Below, one piece after another: positions 1-8,887 of a stretch of DNA of 64,000 nucleotides; positions within the stretch are counted from its first letter, which is position 1; each line of letters opens with the position of its first letter. The position numbers and the translations under genes were made by a program. The stretch lies in contig NZ_VIYJ01000008.1 in the NCBI RefSeq assembly GCF_008087085.1, positions 124,001-188,000 on the forward strand. Reading direction: 5' to 3'. The DNA is from Nocardioides rubriscoriae (GTDB lineage Bacteria; Actinomycetota; Actinomycetes; Propionibacteriales; Nocardioidaceae). The notes beneath the pieces were generated by a model. It had not been told where the DNA came from and did no database searches. It saw nothing but the letters and a program-made list of their open reading frames with translations.

Positions 1-1315
1 GGTAGAAGTCGTCGAGGCCGAAGTCGCGCAGCAGCCCGAGGACGAAGTCGAGCAGGTGCTTGATCTCGCCGGGCGCCTGCTCCTCGGTCACGTAGGAGTG
101 CGAGTCGTCCTGGGCGAAGCCGCGCACCCGGGTCAGGCCGTGGATCACGCCGGACTTCTCGTAGCGGTAGACGTGGCCGAACTCGAACAGGCGCAGCGGC
201 AGCTCACGGTAGGACCGCCCGCGCGACCTGAAGATCAGGTTGTGCATGGGGCAGTTCATGGCCTTGAGGTAGTAGTTGGCACCCTCGAACTCCATCGGCG
301 GGAACATCCCATCGGCGTAGTAGGGCAGGTGCCCCGAGAGGTGGAAGGTGCCCTCCTTCGAGATGTGGGGCGTGCCGACGTAGTCGAAGCCCTCCTCGAT
401 GTGGCGCTGGCGGACGTAGTCCTCCATCTCGCGCTTGATCACGCCGCCCTTGGGGTGGAAGACCGGCAGGCCCGAGCCGATCTCGTCGGGGAAGCTGAAG
501 AGGTCGAGGTCGCGCCCGAGCTTGCGGTGGTCGCGCTTCTCGGCCTCGGCGATGCGGTCGAGGTGAGCTTCCAGGGCCTCCTTGGACTCCCACGCGGTGC
601 CGTAGATGCGCTGCAGCTGCTTGTTCTTCTCGTCACCGCGCCAGTACGCCGCCGCCGAGCGCATGAGCTTGAACGCCGGGATCCGCTTGGTGGTGGGCAG
701 GTGCGGTCCGCGGCACAGATCGGACCACACGGTCTCCTTGGAGCGTGGGTTGACGTTGTCGTAGATCGTCAGCTCACCGGCCCCGACCTCGACCGACGCG
801 CCCTCGGCGGCGTCGTCGCTGCTGCCGCTGCCCTTGAGGCCGATCAGCTCGAGCTTGTAGGGCTCGTCCTTGAGCTCGTCGAGCGCGTCGGCGTCGGTGG
901 TGACGCGGCGCTCGAAGCGCTGACCCTCCTTGACGATCTTGCGCATCCGGGTCTCGATCCTGTCGAGGTCCTCGGGCACGAACGGCGTGGGCACGTCGAA
1001 GTCGTAGTAGAAGCCGTCGACGATCGGCGGACCGATGCCGAGCTTGGCCTCGGGGAACAGGTCCTGCACGGCCTGGGCCATCACGTGGGCCGTGGAGTGG
1101 CGCAGGATGTCGTGGCCGTCGGGGCTGTCGAGGGTGACGCCCTCGACCTCGTCGCCGTCGGCGAGCTCGTAGGAGAGGTCCTTGAGCTGGCCACCGACCC
1201 GCGCGGCGATGACGTCGGCGTCGTCGGCGTACAGCTGCCAGGCCTTGGTGCCGGTCGTCGCCGTCTGCTCCTCACGCTCACCGGCGTGGATGCGGACGAC
1301 CTTGATCTCGGACAC
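1..1315 (-). CDS. thrS: Threonyl-tRNA synthetase, 3' end cut off by the window
   Basis: Charges tRNA-Thr in the cytosol. The visible 438 codons start at a GTG preceded by GAAAGG. They hold an N-terminal TGS-like domain (about residues 1-65), the editing-domain HxxxH (HSTAH, about 73-77), and the class II catalytic core with the zinc-ligand segment MNCPMH. Bacterial ThrRS is usually 640-690 residues, so roughly the last third, including the anticodon-binding domain, lies outside the window. A TAGCAT hexamer at 1353-1358 (read on the minus strand) is a possible -10. I see no T-box or other leader in the 75-bp gap upstream. Confidence 0.97.
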   Translation of the reverse strand, partial: MSEIKVVRIHAGEREEQTATTGTKAWQLYADDADVIAARVGGQLKDLSYELADGDEVEGVTLDSPDGHDILRHSTAHVMAQAVQDLFPEAKLGIGPPIVDGFYYDFDVPTPFVPEDLDRIETRMRKIVKEGQRFERRVTTDADALDELKDEPYKLELIGLKGSGSSDDAAEGASVEVGAGELTIYDNVNPRSKETVWSDLCRGPHLPTTKRIPAFKLMRSAAAYWRGDEKNKQLQRIYGTAWESKEALEAHLDRIAEAEKRDHRKLGRDLDLFSFPDEIGSGLPVFHPKGGVIKREMEDYVRQRHIEEGFDYVGTPHISKEGTFHLSGHLPYYADGMFPPMEFEGANYYLKAMNCPMHNLIFRSRGRSYRELPLRLFEFGHVYRYEKSGVIHGLTRVRGFAQDDSHSYVTEEQAPGEIKHLLDFVLGLLRDFGLDDFY

Positions 1316-1390
1316 GTGGGGACCTTTCGGTGGGACGACGGGCGGTCGGTCGATGCTAGCGACCGGCCACCCGACACCCGTACGTCCGGG

Positions 1391-2101
1391 TCAGGCCATG
1401 TCGCGGTAGCGCTTCGACGCGGCCAGCAGCGCGTCGAGGTGCTCGGGGGTCGCGCGGCGGGGCTTGGTGAAGTCGCCGTCCTCGGCGTACGCCGCGGCGT
1501 AGGCGGCCGTGTCGCGCTGGTAGCGCCAGCCCTCGGCCAGCGGGCCGACGTCGTGGGCGTCGTAACCGATGGAGTCGAGGAAGGCCGCCACCGTCGCCTT
1601 GGCGCCGGCGTCGTCACCGGCGATCAGCAGGGCGCTGCGCTCGGGGTCGCCGCTGGGACGCGCGAGGGTGCGCAGGTGCTCGAAGTAGATGTTGTTGAAG
1701 CCCTTGACGACGTGGGACTGCGGCAGGTGCGCCTGGAGCAGCTCGGAGGTCGTGGTCGACTCGTCGTCGAGCTCGGGGATCTGGCCGTCCCGCTCGGGGT
1801 AGTAGTTGTTGGTGTCGATGACGACCTTGCCGACCAGCGGCTCGACCGGCACCTCGCGGTAGGCCTTGAGCGGCACGGTCACGACGACGACGTCGCCGGC
1901 CGCGGCGGCCTCGGCCGGGGTCGCGGCACGGGCCCGGGGGCCGAGCTCGGCGACGAGGTCGGCGAGGGTCTCGGGCCCGCGGCTGTTGCTGAGGACGACG
2001 TCGTGGCCGGCCGCGACGGCGAGACGGGCGATGGTGCCGCCGATGTTGCCGGCGCCGATGAGTCCGATGGTCTGGGGAGCCGTGGTCGGGTTCAGTGTCA
2101 T
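1391..2101 (-). CDS. NADPH-dependent F420 reductase-like oxidoreductase
   Basis: About 236 residues. The N-terminus is a Rossmann fold with the dinucleotide motif GLIGAGNIGGT (about 11-21), followed by the pattern of the coenzyme-F420-dependent NADP oxidoreductase family: 'VVLSNSRGPE', 'VVIDTNNYYPERDG' and 'KGFNNIYFEHL'. Members move hydride between NADP(H) and F420 or act as general NAD(P) reductases; the true substrate cannot be read here. I chose the ATG; an in-frame GTG nine bases upstream is an alternative. It stands between thrS and the transporter operon with its own intergenic gaps, so it is probably a separate unit. Confidence 0.85.
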   Translation of the reverse strand: MTLNPTTAPQTIGLIGAGNIGGTIARLAVAAGHDVVLSNSRGPETLADLVAELGPRARAATPAEAAAAGDVVVVTVPLKAYREVPVEPLVGKVVIDTNNYYPERDGQIPELDDESTTTSELLQAHLPQSHVVKGFNNIYFEHLRTLARPSGDPERSALLIAGDDAGAKATVAAFLDSIGYDAHDVGPLAEGWRYQRDTAAYAAAYAEDGDFTKPRRATPEHLDALLAASKRYRDMA

Positions 2102-2203
2102 GTCAGGCACATCGCCCGGACGCGGCCGGATATTCCGGGACGCACGTCGGCCCGGACCGTGCTGGTCCGGGCCGACGGGTCGAGCGGAGGTGGTGCGGGT
2201 GGG

Positions 2204-3442
2204 TCAGCTGCCCTCGAACCCGGCCACGTCGTCGCCGACGAACTGGTCGGAGACGCTCTTGGCGCCACCGGGCACGTCCGCGGCGCGGAAGATGTAGCTG
2301 GCGTCACTGGGCGACTTGCCGACCTCGAAGGTCAGCGGGACCGCGAGGCCACCGGTGTCGACGGTGCCGATCTCGTCCTTGGCGGCCAGCACGCCCTCGG
2401 GGGTCAGGTCGCCGTTCTCGCAGGCCTTGTCAAGGATCTGGCGCATCGTGTCGGCCGCGGCGGTGCCGAAGACGACACCCAGCGTCGGGTCGCCCGGGTA
2501 CTCGGCCTGGTAGGCCTTGAGCAGGTCGGGCTGCGCGTCGAACGGCGCGACCGGCGAGGCGACGTAGAGGTTGGCGATCAGCGGCGGGCCGGCGGGGGTG
2601 TCGAGCAGCGCCGGGGCGAAGACCGGGTTGTTGCCCACGATCGGGACGTTGAGGCCCGCGGAGGCCGCGACGCCGGCGACCGAGGCGGTCTGCCCGGGGG
2701 CCACGGTGATCGCGATGGCGTTGACCCCGTCGGCCTTGAGCTTGGTCACCTGGGCGGTCATGTCGGTGTCGGTCGGCTGGATCTGCTGCTCGACGACCGT
2801 CATGCCGTGCTGCTCGGCGAAGTACTTCGAGCCGGCCAGGCCGCCCTCGCCGTACTCACCCTCGAAGTAGATGTGGCCGATCTTGTCGCCCTCCTTGATC
2901 TTGCCCTCCTGCAGCAGGTAGTCGAGGGCGTTGATCATCTCGACCTCGTAGGTCGCACCGACCATCGTGATCTCGGGGCTCTCGGTCAGCGACTGCGCCC
3001 AGGCGGCGGGGATGTTGACCATCTTGTCGGTGGCGAACTGCGGCAGCAGCCCGGTGTTGATCGGCGAGCCGATGGTCTGCTCCAGGGCCAGCACGTCGTT
3101 GTGGATCGAGCTGTAGAGCTGGATGCCGCGCTGGGTGTCGTAGCCGTGGTCCTTGACCGTCTCCTTGACGGTGTACTTGCCGCAGATCTTGTCGCCGGCG
3201 TTCTGGTTCTTCCAGTACAGCGCCTGCGCCTGGGTGATGTCCTTGCCGAGCGCGGCGAAGACACCGGTCAGGTCGGTGAGGGCACCGAGGGTGATGGTGT
3301 CGCCCTCGATGCCACGGCCGACCTTGACGCCGCCCTGCGTGGTCGTGGCGGTGTCGGACTCCTTGGTGCTGCACCCGGACGCCGCCAGCACCATGGCCGC
3401 CGACACCAGGGCGACCGCCCCGCGCTTCGTGGTTGTCTTCAT
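2204..3442 (-). CDS. Liv-type ABC transporter substrate-binding lipoprotein
   Basis: Extracellular solute-binding protein of the branched-chain amino acid (periplasmic-binding type I) family, 412 residues. It starts with a basic stretch, a hydrophobic core and the lipobox LAASGC (about 16-21), so it should be lipid-anchored outside the membrane. 'ITLGALTDLTGVFAALG' is the usual first strand of LivJ/LivK-like domains. A strong ribosome site (AGGAG, 8 nt before ATG) fixes the start. The ATG overlaps the stop of the permease before it by four bases (ATGA). It is the last gene of a six-gene operon; family relatives carry amino acids, amides, urea or aromatic acids, so the substrate is unknown. 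Confidence 0.93.
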   Translation of the reverse strand: MKTTTKRGAVALVSAAMVLAASGCSTKESDTATTTQGGVKVGRGIEGDTITLGALTDLTGVFAALGKDITQAQALYWKNQNAGDKICGKYTVKETVKDHGYDTQRGIQLYSSIHNDVLALEQTIGSPINTGLLPQFATDKMVNIPAAWAQSLTESPEITMVGATYEVEMINALDYLLQEGKIKEGDKIGHIYFEGEYGEGGLAGSKYFAEQHGMTVVEQQIQPTDTDMTAQVTKLKADGVNAIAITVAPGQTASVAGVAASAGLNVPIVGNNPVFAPALLDTPAGPPLIANLYVASPVAPFDAQPDLLKAYQAEYPGDPTLGVVFGTAAADTMRQILDKACENGDLTPEGVLAAKDEIGTVDTGGLAVPLTFEVGKSPSDASYIFRAADVPGGAKSVSDQFVGDDVAGFEGS

Positions 3443-4659
3443 CGCTTGTCTCCTGGAGTTGACGTGTCGGCTCGCGCCGGTGAGGTGTTCGGTTGGTGCT
3501 CGCCACCGGGGGTGGCTGCGGACGCAGCCCCCGGTGCACGTGGGGAGGGCCGCAGGCGGCGCACGAGTCCGACGAGACCGCCGGGCTCGAAGAGGACGAC
3601 CAGGATGATGGCCAGGCCGTAGAGGAAGGCCGCCGCCTGGCTCGCGCCGATGCCGGGCTGGCCCGGCTCGACGATGAACGGCAGCGAGCCGGCGTACTGC
3701 TGGAAGACCAGCGGCAGCGCGCTCACGAAGGTCGCCCCGAGGACCGAGCCCCAGACCGAGCCCAGTCCGCCGAGCACGATCATCGCGAGGAACTGCACCG
3801 AGAGCACGAGCCCGAAGGACTCGGGGGCCACGGAGCCGATCGACAGGGCGTACAGGACGCCGGCCAGGCCGGCGTACATCGAGGAGACCAGGAACGCCTT
3901 GGCCTTGTAGTCGCGGACGTTGACGCCCATCACCGAGGCCGCCACCTCGCTGTCGCGCACGGTCTGCAGCGCGCGACCGGGCCGCGAGCGGATCAGGTTG
4001 GCGGCGAACCAGCAGGCGCCGATGCAGAGCACCAGGCCGAGGTACCAGAGCCGCTCGGCCTGCCCGAAGGGGACGCCGAGGACGGTGAGAGGCGGTGAGT
4101 CGGTGCTGTCGAAGGTGAAGCCCAAGAGGGAGAACGACGGCACGAGCCGGCCGTTGAAGCCACCGGTCACCGAGCTCCACGTGTTGAGCACGTGGTCACC
4201 GATGAACACCAGGCCGAGCGACGCGATGCCGAGGTAGATGCCGCGCAGGCGGGCCGCGATCGGGCTGAACAGCAGCCCGGCCAGACCGGCGACGAGCACG
4301 CCGGCGACCATGCCGACCAGCGGCGGCAGGCTCTGCCCGCCGTAGGGGTTGGCGGTGCCGCCGGGCTCGCCCGACAGGTAGGTGTAGGTCACGGCACCGA
4401 CCGCCAGGAAGAAGGCGTGCGCGAGCGAGAGCTGACCGGTGGTGCCGACGAGCAGGTTGAGCCCGACCGCGCCGATGATGGCGCCGAAGACGGCGAACCC
4501 GGTGCGCAGCCAGAACTCCTCGACGTAGAGGGGCAGCGCGAGCAGCACCACGAGCAGCGCGAGCCCGACGACCAGGCGGCTGGCGGCGCCGACGCCCCGT
4601 CCGGTCTGTCGGCGGGTGCCGGTCGCGGGCCGTTCACGGACGGCGATGGCCTCAGACAC
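3439..4659 (-). CDS. livM: Liv-type ABC transporter permease (LivM family)
   Basis: Polytopic inner-membrane subunit of 406 residues with about ten hydrophobic segments between residues 25 and 375 and the LivM-type loop 'RSRPGRALQTVRDSEVAASVMGVNV' region that contacts the ATPases. A hydrophilic N-terminus of about 25 residues and a Pro/Ala/Ser-rich C-terminal tail of about 40 residues flank the core. It overlaps the LivH-like gene upstream by 8 bp and the binding-protein gene downstream by 4 bp, so translation is probably coupled. The substrate of the complex is not determined by this sequence. Confidence 0.93.
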   Translation of the reverse strand: MSEAIAVRERPATGTRRQTGRGVGAASRLVVGLALLVVLLALPLYVEEFWLRTGFAVFGAIIGAVGLNLLVGTTGQLSLAHAFFLAVGAVTYTYLSGEPGGTANPYGGQSLPPLVGMVAGVLVAGLAGLLFSPIAARLRGIYLGIASLGLVFIGDHVLNTWSSVTGGFNGRLVPSFSLLGFTFDSTDSPPLTVLGVPFGQAERLWYLGLVLCIGACWFAANLIRSRPGRALQTVRDSEVAASVMGVNVRDYKAKAFLVSSMYAGLAGVLYALSIGSVAPESFGLVLSVQFLAMIVLGGLGSVWGSVLGATFVSALPLVFQQYAGSLPFIVEPGQPGIGASQAAAFLYGLAIILVVLFEPGGLVGLVRRLRPSPRAPGAASAATPGGEHQPNTSPARADTSTPGDKR

Positions 4660-5542
4660 GAGTGGTCTCCCTTGTTCCGAAGAGTCCGGACGGACGGATC
4701 AGCAGCACGGCGACCATGACCACGTAGGGCACGACGTCACCGAACCCGCGTCCCAGGAAGGCGATCTGGTCCTGGTAGCCGGCGGACATGGCCTCGGCGA
4801 CGCCGATCAGGAGCCCTCCGACGAGGGCACCAAAGGTCGAGTCGAGGCCGCCGAGGATGGCTGCGGGCAGCGCCGCCAGCGCGACGGTGGCCACCGCGGG
4901 GGTCACCCCCGGTGTCGGGGACCCCACCGCGAAGAGCCCGGCGACGGCGGCCAGGACCCCGGCGACCATCCAGGCCACCATCGAGACCCGGCCACGGCGG
5001 ATGCCCATCAGGGCCGCCGCCTCGCCGTCCTCGGCGACGGCGCGCATCGAGATGCCCCAGCTGGAGAACTTGAAGGTCACGAAGAAGGCGCCGATCAGGA
5101 TGCCGGCCACGACGATGGCCAGGGCCCTGTTGGTCGTCAGGCCGACGCCTCCCAGCGAGATCGAGTCACCGCCCCACGGGTGGCCGACGTTGAGGATGTC
5201 GGAGCCGATGCGGCGGGTGAGCTCGGTGATGATGATGAGGTCGACGCCGATGGTGAGGATCGCCAGGCTGATCACCGGTGCGCCGCGCAGGCGGTTGATG
5301 AGCAGGCGCTCGACCAGGATCGCGGCGACCGCGGAGCCCACGATGCCGAGCGCGGCGGCACCCCAGAAGCCGAGGGTGTCGTCGAAGCGGGCCGCGAGGT
5401 AGGCGCCGAGGAGCAGCAGCGAGCCCTGCATGAAGCTCACGACCTCGCTGGCCTTGAAGATGATGACGAAGCCCAGGGCGATGAGCGCGTAGACCGCGCC
5501 CAACGACAGGCCGTTGAGCAGCAGGGACAGGAACTGGGTCAC
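4652..5542 (-). CDS. livH: Liv-type ABC transporter permease (LivH family)
   Basis: Inner-membrane subunit, 296 residues, about eight hydrophobic helices. The N-terminus 'LLLNGLSLGAVYALIALGF' and the central 'SWGISMRAVAEDGEAAALMGI' are hallmarks of LivH-type permeases; the second is the cytoplasmic coupling loop. It ends with the family-typical 'LLIRPSGLFGTRE'. The start overlaps the stop of the ATPase gene upstream by four bases. It pairs with the LivM-like protein to form the membrane channel. Confidence 0.94.
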   Translation of the reverse strand: MTQFLSLLLNGLSLGAVYALIALGFVIIFKASEVVSFMQGSLLLLGAYLAARFDDTLGFWGAAALGIVGSAVAAILVERLLINRLRGAPVISLAILTIGVDLIIITELTRRIGSDILNVGHPWGGDSISLGGVGLTTNRALAIVVAGILIGAFFVTFKFSSWGISMRAVAEDGEAAALMGIRRGRVSMVAWMVAGVLAAVAGLFAVGSPTPGVTPAVATVALAALPAAILGGLDSTFGALVGGLLIGVAEAMSAGYQDQIAFLGRGFGDVVPYVVMVAVLLIRPSGLFGTRETTRV

Positions 5543-6450
5543 TGGGACTTCTCCTCGTGGTGGACCGGGTCGGCGTCGGGCGCCGCGTGGCCGGGGCCGA
5601 CCTCGTCACCGGAGCCGAGGTAGGCGCGGATGACCTCGGGGTCGGCCTGGGTCTCGGCGGGTGTGCCGTCGGCGATGAGCCGCCCGAAGTCGAGGACGGT
5701 GACGCGGTCGGCGATGCTCATGACCATTCCCATGTCGTGCTCGACCAGGACCACGGAGATGCCGAGCGCGTCGCGGATCTCGAGCACCGCGCGGGCCATG
5801 CGCTCGGTCTCCTCGGCGTTCATGCCGGCCACGGGCTCGTCGAGCAGCAGCAGGCGCGGCTCGGTGCACAGCGCGCGCGCCACCTCGACCCGCTTCTGGT
5901 CGCCGTACGACAGCACGCCGACGGGGGTGTGGAACTTGTCGCCGAGCTCGAGGAACTCGGCGATCTCGCGCACGCGCTCGCCGTGACGGCGTCCCTCGCG
6001 CGTCGCGGACGGCAGCCGCAGCCCGGCTGCGAGGAACCCGGCGCGAGTCAGGCCGTGCCGGCCGAGCATGAGGTTCTCGCCGACCGTCTGGGCGCCGGAG
6101 AGAGCGATGTTCTGGAAGGCGCGGGCCACACCGAGGTGGGCGATCTTGTGCGGGCGCATCCCGCTGATCACGGTGTCACCCAGTCGTACCTCGCCCGACG
6201 ACGCCTTGTAGACGCCCGAGAGCACGTTGAACATCGTCGACTTGCCGGCACCGTTGGGCCCGATGACCGCGTGGACGGTGCCCGGGCGCACGGTGAAGGA
6301 CACGTCGGAGAGCGCCTTGAGCGCTCCGAACTCCACGGTGACGTGGTCGACGCTCAGCGTCTCGAGGTCGTCGCGGAGGTCGACCCCGGCCGGGCCGGAC
6401 GGGCCGGACGGGCCGGTGGTGCCGGTGGTGCCGGTCGGCGTGGTGCTCAT
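5539..6450 (-). CDS. livG: Liv-type ABC transporter ATP-binding protein (LivG family)
   Basis: 303 residues. Walker A is GPNGAGKS, the signature is LSYGDQKRVEVARAL, and Walker B is LLLLDEPVAGMN; the LSYGDQ form is typical of LivG as opposed to LivF. The first 25 residues are a Gly/Thr/Ser/Pro-rich low-complexity stretch encoded by short repeats (6395-6435). The ATG overlaps the LivF-like stop by four bases. Works as a heterodimer with the neighbouring LivF-like ATPase. Confidence 0.94.
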   Translation of the reverse strand: MSTTPTGTTGTTGPSGPSGPAGVDLRDDLETLSVDHVTVEFGALKALSDVSFTVRPGTVHAVIGPNGAGKSTMFNVLSGVYKASSGEVRLGDTVISGMRPHKIAHLGVARAFQNIALSGAQTVGENLMLGRHGLTRAGFLAAGLRLPSATREGRRHGERVREIAEFLELGDKFHTPVGVLSYGDQKRVEVARALCTEPRLLLLDEPVAGMNAEETERMARAVLEIRDALGISVVLVEHDMGMVMSIADRVTVLDFGRLIADGTPAETQADPEVIRAYLGSGDEVGPGHAAPDADPVHHEEKSQ

Positions 6451-7265
6451 GGCGTCCACCTCGTCAGCTTCTTGGTGTGGGCGGCCTCCAGGGGCCGCGT
6501 GGTGCCCTCCTCGGCCCCGTGACCGAGGTAGAGGCGCTGGACCGCGTCGGACTCCGCGAGCTCGGTGGCCGAGCCCGACAAGGAGACGGTGCCGACGTCG
6601 AGGACGAAGGCGTCGTCGGCGACGCCGAGGGCCATGGTCGCGTTCTGCTCGACCAGCAGCACGGAGGTGCCCTGGCGGTTGATCTCGCGGATCACCTCGC
6701 CGATCTGGCCGATGATGCGCGGTGCGAGCCCGAGGGACGGCTCGTCGAGCAGCAGCAGCTGGGGACGCGACATCAGGCCGCGGCCGATGGCGAGCATCTG
6801 CTGCTCGCCGCCCGAGAGCAGTCCCCCGCGCTGGGTCCGACGCTCGGACAGGACCGGGAACATGTCGTAGACGCGCTGCATGTCGGCGGCGCGCTCGGCG
6901 CGGTAACGGACCCCGAGCCCTCCGGCCTTGAGGTTCTCCTCGACCGTGAGGCGGGTGAAGATCCGGCGCCCCTCGGGGACCTGGACCAACCCGCTCGACA
7001 CGCACTGGGCGGGGTCGCGACCCTTGAGGTTGGTGCCGCGGTAGAGGACCTCGCCGGACTCGACCTTGCCCTTGTGCAGGCGCAGGGTGCCGGAGAGGGT
7101 GCGCAGCAGGGTCGTCTTCCCGGCGCCGTTGCTGCCGAGCAGGGCCACGACGGCCCCCTGCTCGACCGAGAGGTTGACGCCCCTCAGGGCCTGGACCACC
7201 CCGCCGTAGGTCACGACGAGGTCCTTGACCTGCAGGATGGGACTGCGTGCATCGGGGACGCTCAT
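6447..7265 (-). CDS. livF: Liv-type ABC transporter ATP-binding protein (LivF family)
   Basis: 272 residues. Walker A GSNGAGKT, signature LSGGEQQMLAIGRGLM and Walker B LLLLDEPSLGLAP are all intact. The tail after residue about 240 (rich in Glu, Thr and Lys) is longer than in LivF of Escherichia coli. The ATG overlaps the stop of the acyl-CoA ligase gene by four bases, so the transporter is translated together with the ligase. This suggests that the imported compound, or a product of it, is a carboxylic acid that is then activated with CoA; that is inference from position only. Confidence 0.94.
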   Translation of the reverse strand: MSVPDARSPILQVKDLVVTYGGVVQALRGVNLSVEQGAVVALLGSNGAGKTTLLRTLSGTLRLHKGKVESGEVLYRGTNLKGRDPAQCVSSGLVQVPEGRRIFTRLTVEENLKAGGLGVRYRAERAADMQRVYDMFPVLSERRTQRGGLLSGGEQQMLAIGRGLMSRPQLLLLDEPSLGLAPRIIGQIGEVIREINRQGTSVLLVEQNATMALGVADDAFVLDVGTVSLSGSATELAESDAVQRLYLGHGAEEGTTRPLEAAHTKKLTRWTP

Positions 7266-8752
7266 GCTCGGCTCTCCAGTCGAATAGCGCGTTTGAGGAT
7301 CTTGCCGTTGGACGACCGGGGGATCTCGGTGACGACGTGGACCTCCCGGGGGTACTGGTGGGGGGCCAGGCGCTCGCGGACGAAGGCCTGCAGCTCGGCG
7401 GGGGTGGCGCTCGCGCCGGACCGCAGGACGACGACCGCGTGGACCTCGGCACCCAGGCCCGGGTGCGGGATGCCGATCACCGCGGCCAGCTCGACGTCGG
7501 GGTGCTCGTGGAGCACGTCCTCGACCTCGCGGGAGTAGATCGTGCGTCCGTCGCGGACGATGAGGTCGTCGATGCGGTCGACGACGTAGAAGAAGCCGTC
7601 CTCGTCCTTGACGCCCACGTCGCCGGTGCGCAACCAGCCGTCGATGATCGACGCGGCGGTCGCGTCGGCGCGCCCGTGGTAGCCCTGCATGACGTTGTGG
7701 CCGCGCACGACGATCTCGCCCGGCTCGCCGTCGGCGACCTCGCGGCCGACCTCGTCGACCACGCGCAGCGCGACGCCGTTGACCGCGACACCGATCGAGC
7801 CGACCCGGCGGCGGTCCATGCGGTTGAAGGAGGCCAGCGGCGAGGTCTCGGCGAGCCCGTAGCCCTCGAGGACCAGGCAGTGGAAGGCCTCCTCGAAGCC
7901 CAGCAGGACGTCGACCCGCAGGGCCGCGCCCTCGCAGAGCCCGACCCGCAGCCGCGACGCGTCGAGGTCGTGCCGCTGCGGCTCGCGCAGCAGCGCCTCG
8001 AACACCTGGGGGCCGCCGGCCAGGACCGTGACCCCGTGGTCGCGCAGGGCCCGCAGCGCGCTCGCGCCGTCGAGCCGGGTGAGCAGGACCAGCCCGGCGC
8101 CGGCGCGGACCGCCGCGTTGAGCCCGGCGGTCTGCATGAACGCGTGGGTCAGGGGCAGGCCCGCGAGGACGACGTCGTCGGAGGTCAGCTGCACCAGGTC
8201 GTTGACGACGAACTCGCAGTTGCGCACCACGTTGCCGTGGGTCAGCGCGGCGCCCAGCGGCTCCCCGGTCGTGCCGGCGGTGAAGGCGATCACCGCCGTG
8301 TCGTCGGAGGTCCGCGGCTCGATCAGGTCGAGGGCGCGCGCGTCGCCGAGCAGCTCGGGGAACCCGCCGGGCCCGAGCAGCCAGACCACGACCCCTAAGG
8401 AACCGGCCGCCGACTCCACGGAGGACCGCAGGCCGCTCCACGCGACGACCGCGGTGACGTCGGCGTCCTGCAGGTGGTGGTGCAGGCCCCGCTCGCCGAG
8501 CAACGGGCTCAGCGGCACCACCACGGCCCCGAGCCGCAGGATGCCGTAGTAGAGGGCGGCGTACTCGAGCACGTCGGGCAGGACCAGCGCCACCCGGTCA
8601 CCGGTCCGCACGCCCCGGGCCGCGAGGAACCCGGCGACCCGACGGCTCCACCAGTCGACCTCGCCGAAGCTGGTCGCTGAGTCCTCGAGGGTGACGGCAG
8701 CGAACCGGCCGCGCGTGCGCGCGGTCCGGTCGAGGTTCTCCGCCAGGTTCAT
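7262..8752 (-). CDS. AMP-dependent acyl-CoA synthetase/ligase
   Basis: 496-residue adenylate-forming enzyme expected to activate a carboxylic acid with ATP and join it to CoA. Seen: the phosphate-binding loop TAGTTGEPLGAAL (about 155-168), the YGLAETSP motif, the WLRTGDVG aspartate, and the C-terminal RSSNGKILKR with the catalytic lysine. The usual PKG of the phosphate loop reads PLG here, so the loop lysine is missing. The open frame runs much further upstream; the ATG was chosen because it matches the family start and is preceded by GGAG. First gene of the Liv operon, divergent from a PucR-type regulator. Substrate class (fatty, aromatic or other acid) is not resolved. Confidence 0.88.
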   Translation of the reverse strand: MNLAENLDRTARTRGRFAAVTLEDSATSFGEVDWWSRRVAGFLAARGVRTGDRVALVLPDVLEYAALYYGILRLGAVVVPLSPLLGERGLHHHLQDADVTAVVAWSGLRSSVESAAGSLGVVVWLLGPGGFPELLGDARALDLIEPRTSDDTAVIAFTAGTTGEPLGAALTHGNVVRNCEFVVNDLVQLTSDDVVLAGLPLTHAFMQTAGLNAAVRAGAGLVLLTRLDGASALRALRDHGVTVLAGGPQVFEALLREPQRHDLDASRLRVGLCEGAALRVDVLLGFEEAFHCLVLEGYGLAETSPLASFNRMDRRRVGSIGVAVNGVALRVVDEVGREVADGEPGEIVVRGHNVMQGYHGRADATAASIIDGWLRTGDVGVKDEDGFFYVVDRIDDLIVRDGRTIYSREVEDVLHEHPDVELAAVIGIPHPGLGAEVHAVVVLRSGASATPAELQAFVRERLAPHQYPREVHVVTEIPRSSNGKILKRAIRLESRA

Positions 8753-8827
8753 CCGAGACTCCGAGACTCCGTCGTGGGTGGTACGTCGGTGACCCCACCG
8801 TTGTGCACGACCTCCCCCCTCAGCCAT

Positions 8828-8843
8828 AGTGACCGCGATCACA
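8828..8843. promoter_or_regulatory. CRP/FNR-family-like operator in divergent promoter
   Basis: AGTGACCGCGATCACA is a near-perfect match to the TGTGA-N6-TCACA dyad used by CRP of enterobacteria and mycobacteria; the half-sites GTGA/TCAC are exact and the spacer is six. It lies between the ligase/Liv operon (start 8752) and the PucR-type gene (start 8888), where one site could act on either promoter. Binding is inferred from sequence only. Confidence 0.55.
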
Positions 8844-8887
8844 TCGGACGGGATTCTTTGTTCCCCGTCACAAAACGAGGAGCTCGG

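Noticed and set aside
56..3622. Open frame of 1188 codons on the plus strand
   Set aside because: It is antisense to thrS, the oxidoreductase and the binding-protein gene; composition is Arg/Val/Gly/Asp-rich shadow coding typical of very high GC, without any recognisable domain.
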